Positions 61,502-64,000 of a DNA stretch of 64,000 nt are shown here, piece by piece. A program made the translations under genes and the position numbers. Numbering within the stretch: the first letter of the stretch is position 1; the number at the start of each line of letters is the position of its first letter. This DNA comes from Bacteroidota bacterium (GTDB lineage Bacteria > Bacteroidota > Bacteroidia > Sphingobacteriales > Sphingobacteriaceae). The notes under the pieces are model-generated. The model worked only from the letters and a program-made list of their open reading frames with translations. It was not told the origin of the DNA and ran no database searches. The stretch lies in NCBI GenBank assembly GCA_013289045.1, contig JABDAU010000001.1, positions 1 through 64,000 of the forward strand. The letters run 5' to 3'.

Positions 61502-64000
61502 TTATTGCATTTCAAACCCGGTTAATATCAATCCATTAGCATCCGTTGCCGTCAAGATCAATTTATAATTCCCGGCGTTGATGTTGCCATTGGTTGTAAT
61601 GTTTATGGTGCCCGATTTCCCTTTCAGCACAGGTTTAAAGCTTAATGTTTCCGTTTTAAGGATCACACCATTCGGATCTTGTAACTGGAGTTTGGCAGAA
61701 AGCGTTTTTTCGCTGCTATTTAAATATTTGAACCGGAAAGTGTAGGTATCCGCTACACCGGGAGCAGCCGTAAAACTAGCAACGCCACCTGTATTTGCTG
61801 TAAAACGAACTACTTTTTTATTGCCTACCGTATCCAGCGCAACACCATTACCCTGCAAAATAGCATTGGCAACACCATAGTTCACACTTCGTTTCAGATC
61901 GGTTGCAGGCTCAAGCGTAGTGACCGGCAAAACTGCCACGATGTAACCATTGCCATTTGCCGATGCGCCCATATTAACGGTTTGATTTGCTGTAAAACGT
62001 TTTTTGTATAACGGCAACAGCGTACCACTGTTTTCGTTGGTTTGTATGGTTAACCCGGTCGGCTGATATTCTTTTAACCAGGCAGGGCGATCTGCTTCTT
62101 TAGCATTAATCCCTATAAACACATCAGCAGCAACGGGAACTACAAAACTGCCGCCTTCATCTTGTGCAGACAAATGATGGGGCGGCTTTATCCAATCAGC
62201 CCCATATAAAACAGGCGGCAGATCATTGAACAGCACATCAGCATCGGTATAAGCTTTTTGCCCGATATCCATCCATGATTCTATTTTCCAATTGTTGCCT
62301 GTAGTTCTTAAATCTTTTATCGAATTCTCCGAAGGCTGCGCAGCAACGGCTTTTTTATCAGTTGTGCTGATCGCGATGGCTGAAATGATTGCCTCACCTG
62401 CTGCTACGTGCGGGAATGAGATTTCCAGCTGACCACCAGTGACGTGTACGTTTATAGTTTTTTTCAATGCATTATCAGTGCCTGCTTCTTTCCAGATATC
62501 AAGGTCTTTTATCGCTGTTTTGCCATTCACCGCCACATCAAACAGGCGCCAGCCTGTGCAATCCATGCCGCCGCCAATACCATACCATGGTTCGGTAAAG
62601 TATAGCTCTACTTTGTAATCGCCGTCCGGTACCGGGAATTGATATTTCAGCTTATTTGTACCGAAACGATAGGTTTGAAATAGTTGCTGGTCGTCGGTTG
62701 ATCTGATCTCATCGAAACTGCGCTGCTGGCTGGCGAAAAAAGCCGGCATACCGGGGAAATCATCCGTCCATGATAATGAACCCCAGGTTTTTCCGCTTGT
62801 TTTATGTACATCTGCCATCCATAAGTGCCCTTGCTTATCGGTATAATCCGAACCGCCGCAATTCACCCGGTATAAGTAATTATAGCCTGCGATAGGTTTC
62901 AGTAGCGCTTCATTTTTGATGATCATAGGAGGCCGCGGTGCAGCCGGTAAATTGTTAAGCACAATATAATCCTGCGCTACAATTTTGCCGTTTACATAAC
63001 CTTTGGCGTATAATATATTGGTTTTAACATCCACATTATCCCATTGAAAATGTGTGCCTACACCTTTCCTTGTTTTTATGGTGCCAAACGGATCCAATTC
63101 CACCGAATCGCAATTGGAATAAACGGTGATGCTGTCTTTTTTGCCCGCTTTTAACCACCGGTTTGGCCAGGTATGCGACACGATGTACACCATCGGCTCT
63201 TTTATCTTATCAGCATAATTGGCGCGGTACATATAAAAGGCATCCGTTGGTTGTCCCCAAACGGTGAAAAGTCCCTTATAATTTACCGGACCAACACGGT
63301 CGAGCTCACGCTGCCCCTCGCCGCCCTGCGTACGACCGGGATTTTCGTGCGAATACAGCAGCCATGCAAATTGCCCGGCAACGCTGTTCTTTACCGAATC
63401 CGCCAAATGCACTTTTTCTTCCAGCAACTGCGTCATCCGGTCTTCGCTTAAAATGCTGGTTTGCAGGAACGAGCCGCTGGTATGCAAGTCGAGACTGCGC
63501 CAGCCGCCATACTCACCAACCAATAATTCCTTTTGCAGGTCGCCGCCATATTTCAGCGGGTCGCCGCCATAGGTACCCGACCAGTTTTGCGGCACGTCCC
63601 AATCCGTACCTCTGCCACCATTGCAGGTAGTGATCTTACGTTGCGATGAAGCAGTCGGGTCGAGACTGCGGATGATGTCCGAGCATTCCTTGGCAAAATC
63701 TTCCGGCAGGCGGCTTTCGTTTTGCAATCCCCACAGGATAACTGACGGACTGTTGCGGCGCTCTTTGATCCAATCCCTCAATAAAGCTTTAAAATTCTCC
63801 CTGAATTGCGGCGTATCATACCAGATGTGCGCCGTATACTGCGGCCACCAAAGTATGCCGAGCTGATCCCAATATTTTTGATATTCGAGATTATGCGGCT
63901 GGTGCGCATCGCGGAAAGCATTGAAACCTGCAGCGCGTAATTGCATTACCCTCGCCCTGATCTCTGCATTGCTAAAGGCCTGGCTGTTGCCCATTAAATG
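61502..64000 (-). CDS. GH2-family glycosidase with malectin domain (5' truncated by window edge)
   Basis: At least 830 residues; the frame stays open past the apparent Met at 63994 to the window edge (His-Leu precede it), so the start lies outside. The visible part begins inside a GH2 TIM barrel: AGFNAFRDAHQPHNLEYQKYWDQLGILWWPQYT, acid/base Glu in WGLQNESRLP, nucleophile Glu in LLVGEYGGW. A malectin-type carbohydrate-binding domain (about 350-525, YRVNCGGSDYTDKQGHLWMAD, DGDYKVELYFTEPWYG) follows, with further beta-sandwich modules to the end. Specificity unknown. Confidence 0.8.
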   Translation of the reverse strand, partial: HLMGNSQAFSNAEIRARVMQLRAAGFNAFRDAHQPHNLEYQKYWDQLGILWWPQYTAHIWYDTPQFRENFKALLRDWIKERRNSPSVILWGLQNESRLPEDFAKECSDIIRSLDPTASSQRKITTCNGGRGTDWDVPQNWSGTYGGDPLKYGGDLQKELLVGEYGGWRSLDLHTSGSFLQTSILSEDRMTQLLEEKVHLADSVKNSVAGQFAWLLYSHENPGRTQGGEGQRELDRVGPVNYKGLFTVWGQPTDAFYMYRANYADKIKEPMVYIVSHTWPNRWLKAGKKDSITVYSNCDSVELDPFGTIKTRKGVGTHFQWDNVDVKTNILYAKGYVNGKIVAQDYIVLNNLPAAPRPPMIIKNEALLKPIAGYNYLYRVNCGGSDYTDKQGHLWMADVHKTSGKTWGSLSWTDDFPGMPAFFASQQRSFDEIRSTDDQQLFQTYRFGTNKLKYQFPVPDGDYKVELYFTEPWYGIGGGMDCTGWRLFDVAVNGKTAIKDLDIWKEAGTDNALKKTINVHVTGGQLEISFPHVAAGEAIISAIAISTTDKKAVAAQPSENSIKDLRTTGNNWKIESWMDIGQKAYTDADVLFNDLPPVLYGADWIKPPHHLSAQDEGGSFVVPVAADVFIGINAKEADRPAWLKEYQPTGLTIQTNENSGTLLPLYKKRFTANQTVNMGASANGNGYIVAVLPVTTLEPATDLKRSVNYGVANAILQGNGVALDTVGNKKVVRFTANTGGVASFTAAPGVADTYTFRFKYLNSSEKTLSAKLQLQDPNGVILKTETLSFKPVLKGKSGTINITTNGNINAGNYKLILTATDANGLILTGFEMQ

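Overview
The window reads as chromosomal DNA of a Bacteroidota species, most likely a soil or plant-associated Sphingobacteriaceae member of the Mucilaginibacter/Pedobacter type. This rests on a SusC/SusD pair, exact TAnnTTTG-type promoter matches, LytTR/LytS regulators, WXXGXW-repeat and DUF3826-type proteins, and very long glycoside hydrolase operons. The genus is an inference and was not checked against any database.

Left end (1-2.5 kb): a secreted WXXGXW-repeat protein with a long Asn/Gln-rich tail, a strong bidirectional terminator, and a small conserved hypothetical gene on the minus strand.

Region 2.8-8.8 kb looks like a compact natural-product (RiPP) island. It holds a full-length LanB-type peptide dehydratase, a LytS-type histidine kinase, two paralogous divergent LytTR response regulators, and an unlisted 39-codon gene at 6821-6940 on the + strand. 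That gene encodes a Lys-rich leader followed by a Ser/Thr-rich, Cys-free C-terminus, and it has its own intrinsic terminator at 6951-6996. No LanC, transporter or protease is visible. This is the best candidate for a previously undescribed system in the window.

Region 8.8-51.3 kb is one giant minus-strand polysaccharide utilization locus. About 23 genes have gaps of 72 nt or less and many stop/start overlaps. Transcription order is DUF3826 protein, SusC, SusD, PL1 pectate lyase, a two-domain beta-helix protein, GH140-like, GH43-like, GH145-like, SGNH acetylesterase, GH2, GH78, BNR/sialidase-like, STN-alpha/beta hydrolase, secreted TIM-barrel isomerase, GH141-like beta-helix, secreted rhamnose-mutarotase-like protein, Gfo/Idh oxidoreductase, Na+/solute symporter, GH78-like, GH2, GH106, GH127 and a HAD phosphatase. 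The activities (rhamnosidases, galactosidases, a beta-L-arabinofuranosidase, an apiosidase-like enzyme, pectate lyase, esterases) point to a complex pectin. Rhamnogalacturonan I or II is the likely target, but the substrate is inferred.

Region 51.3-64 kb: a divergent AraC regulator with an excellent Bacteroidota-type promoter, then a DapA-family aldolase plus second Na+ symporter pair on the minus strand. A second minus-strand glycoside hydrolase operon follows (GH2 with DUF4982, five-bladed propeller hydrolase, GH78, GH2 with malectin domain) and enters from beyond the right edge. The AraC protein probably senses a released sugar and activates the flanking units. SusCD imports oligosaccharides, the periplasmic exo-enzymes strip side chains, and the two SSS symporters import monosaccharides. 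No tRNA, rRNA, CRISPR array or insertion sequence was recognised.
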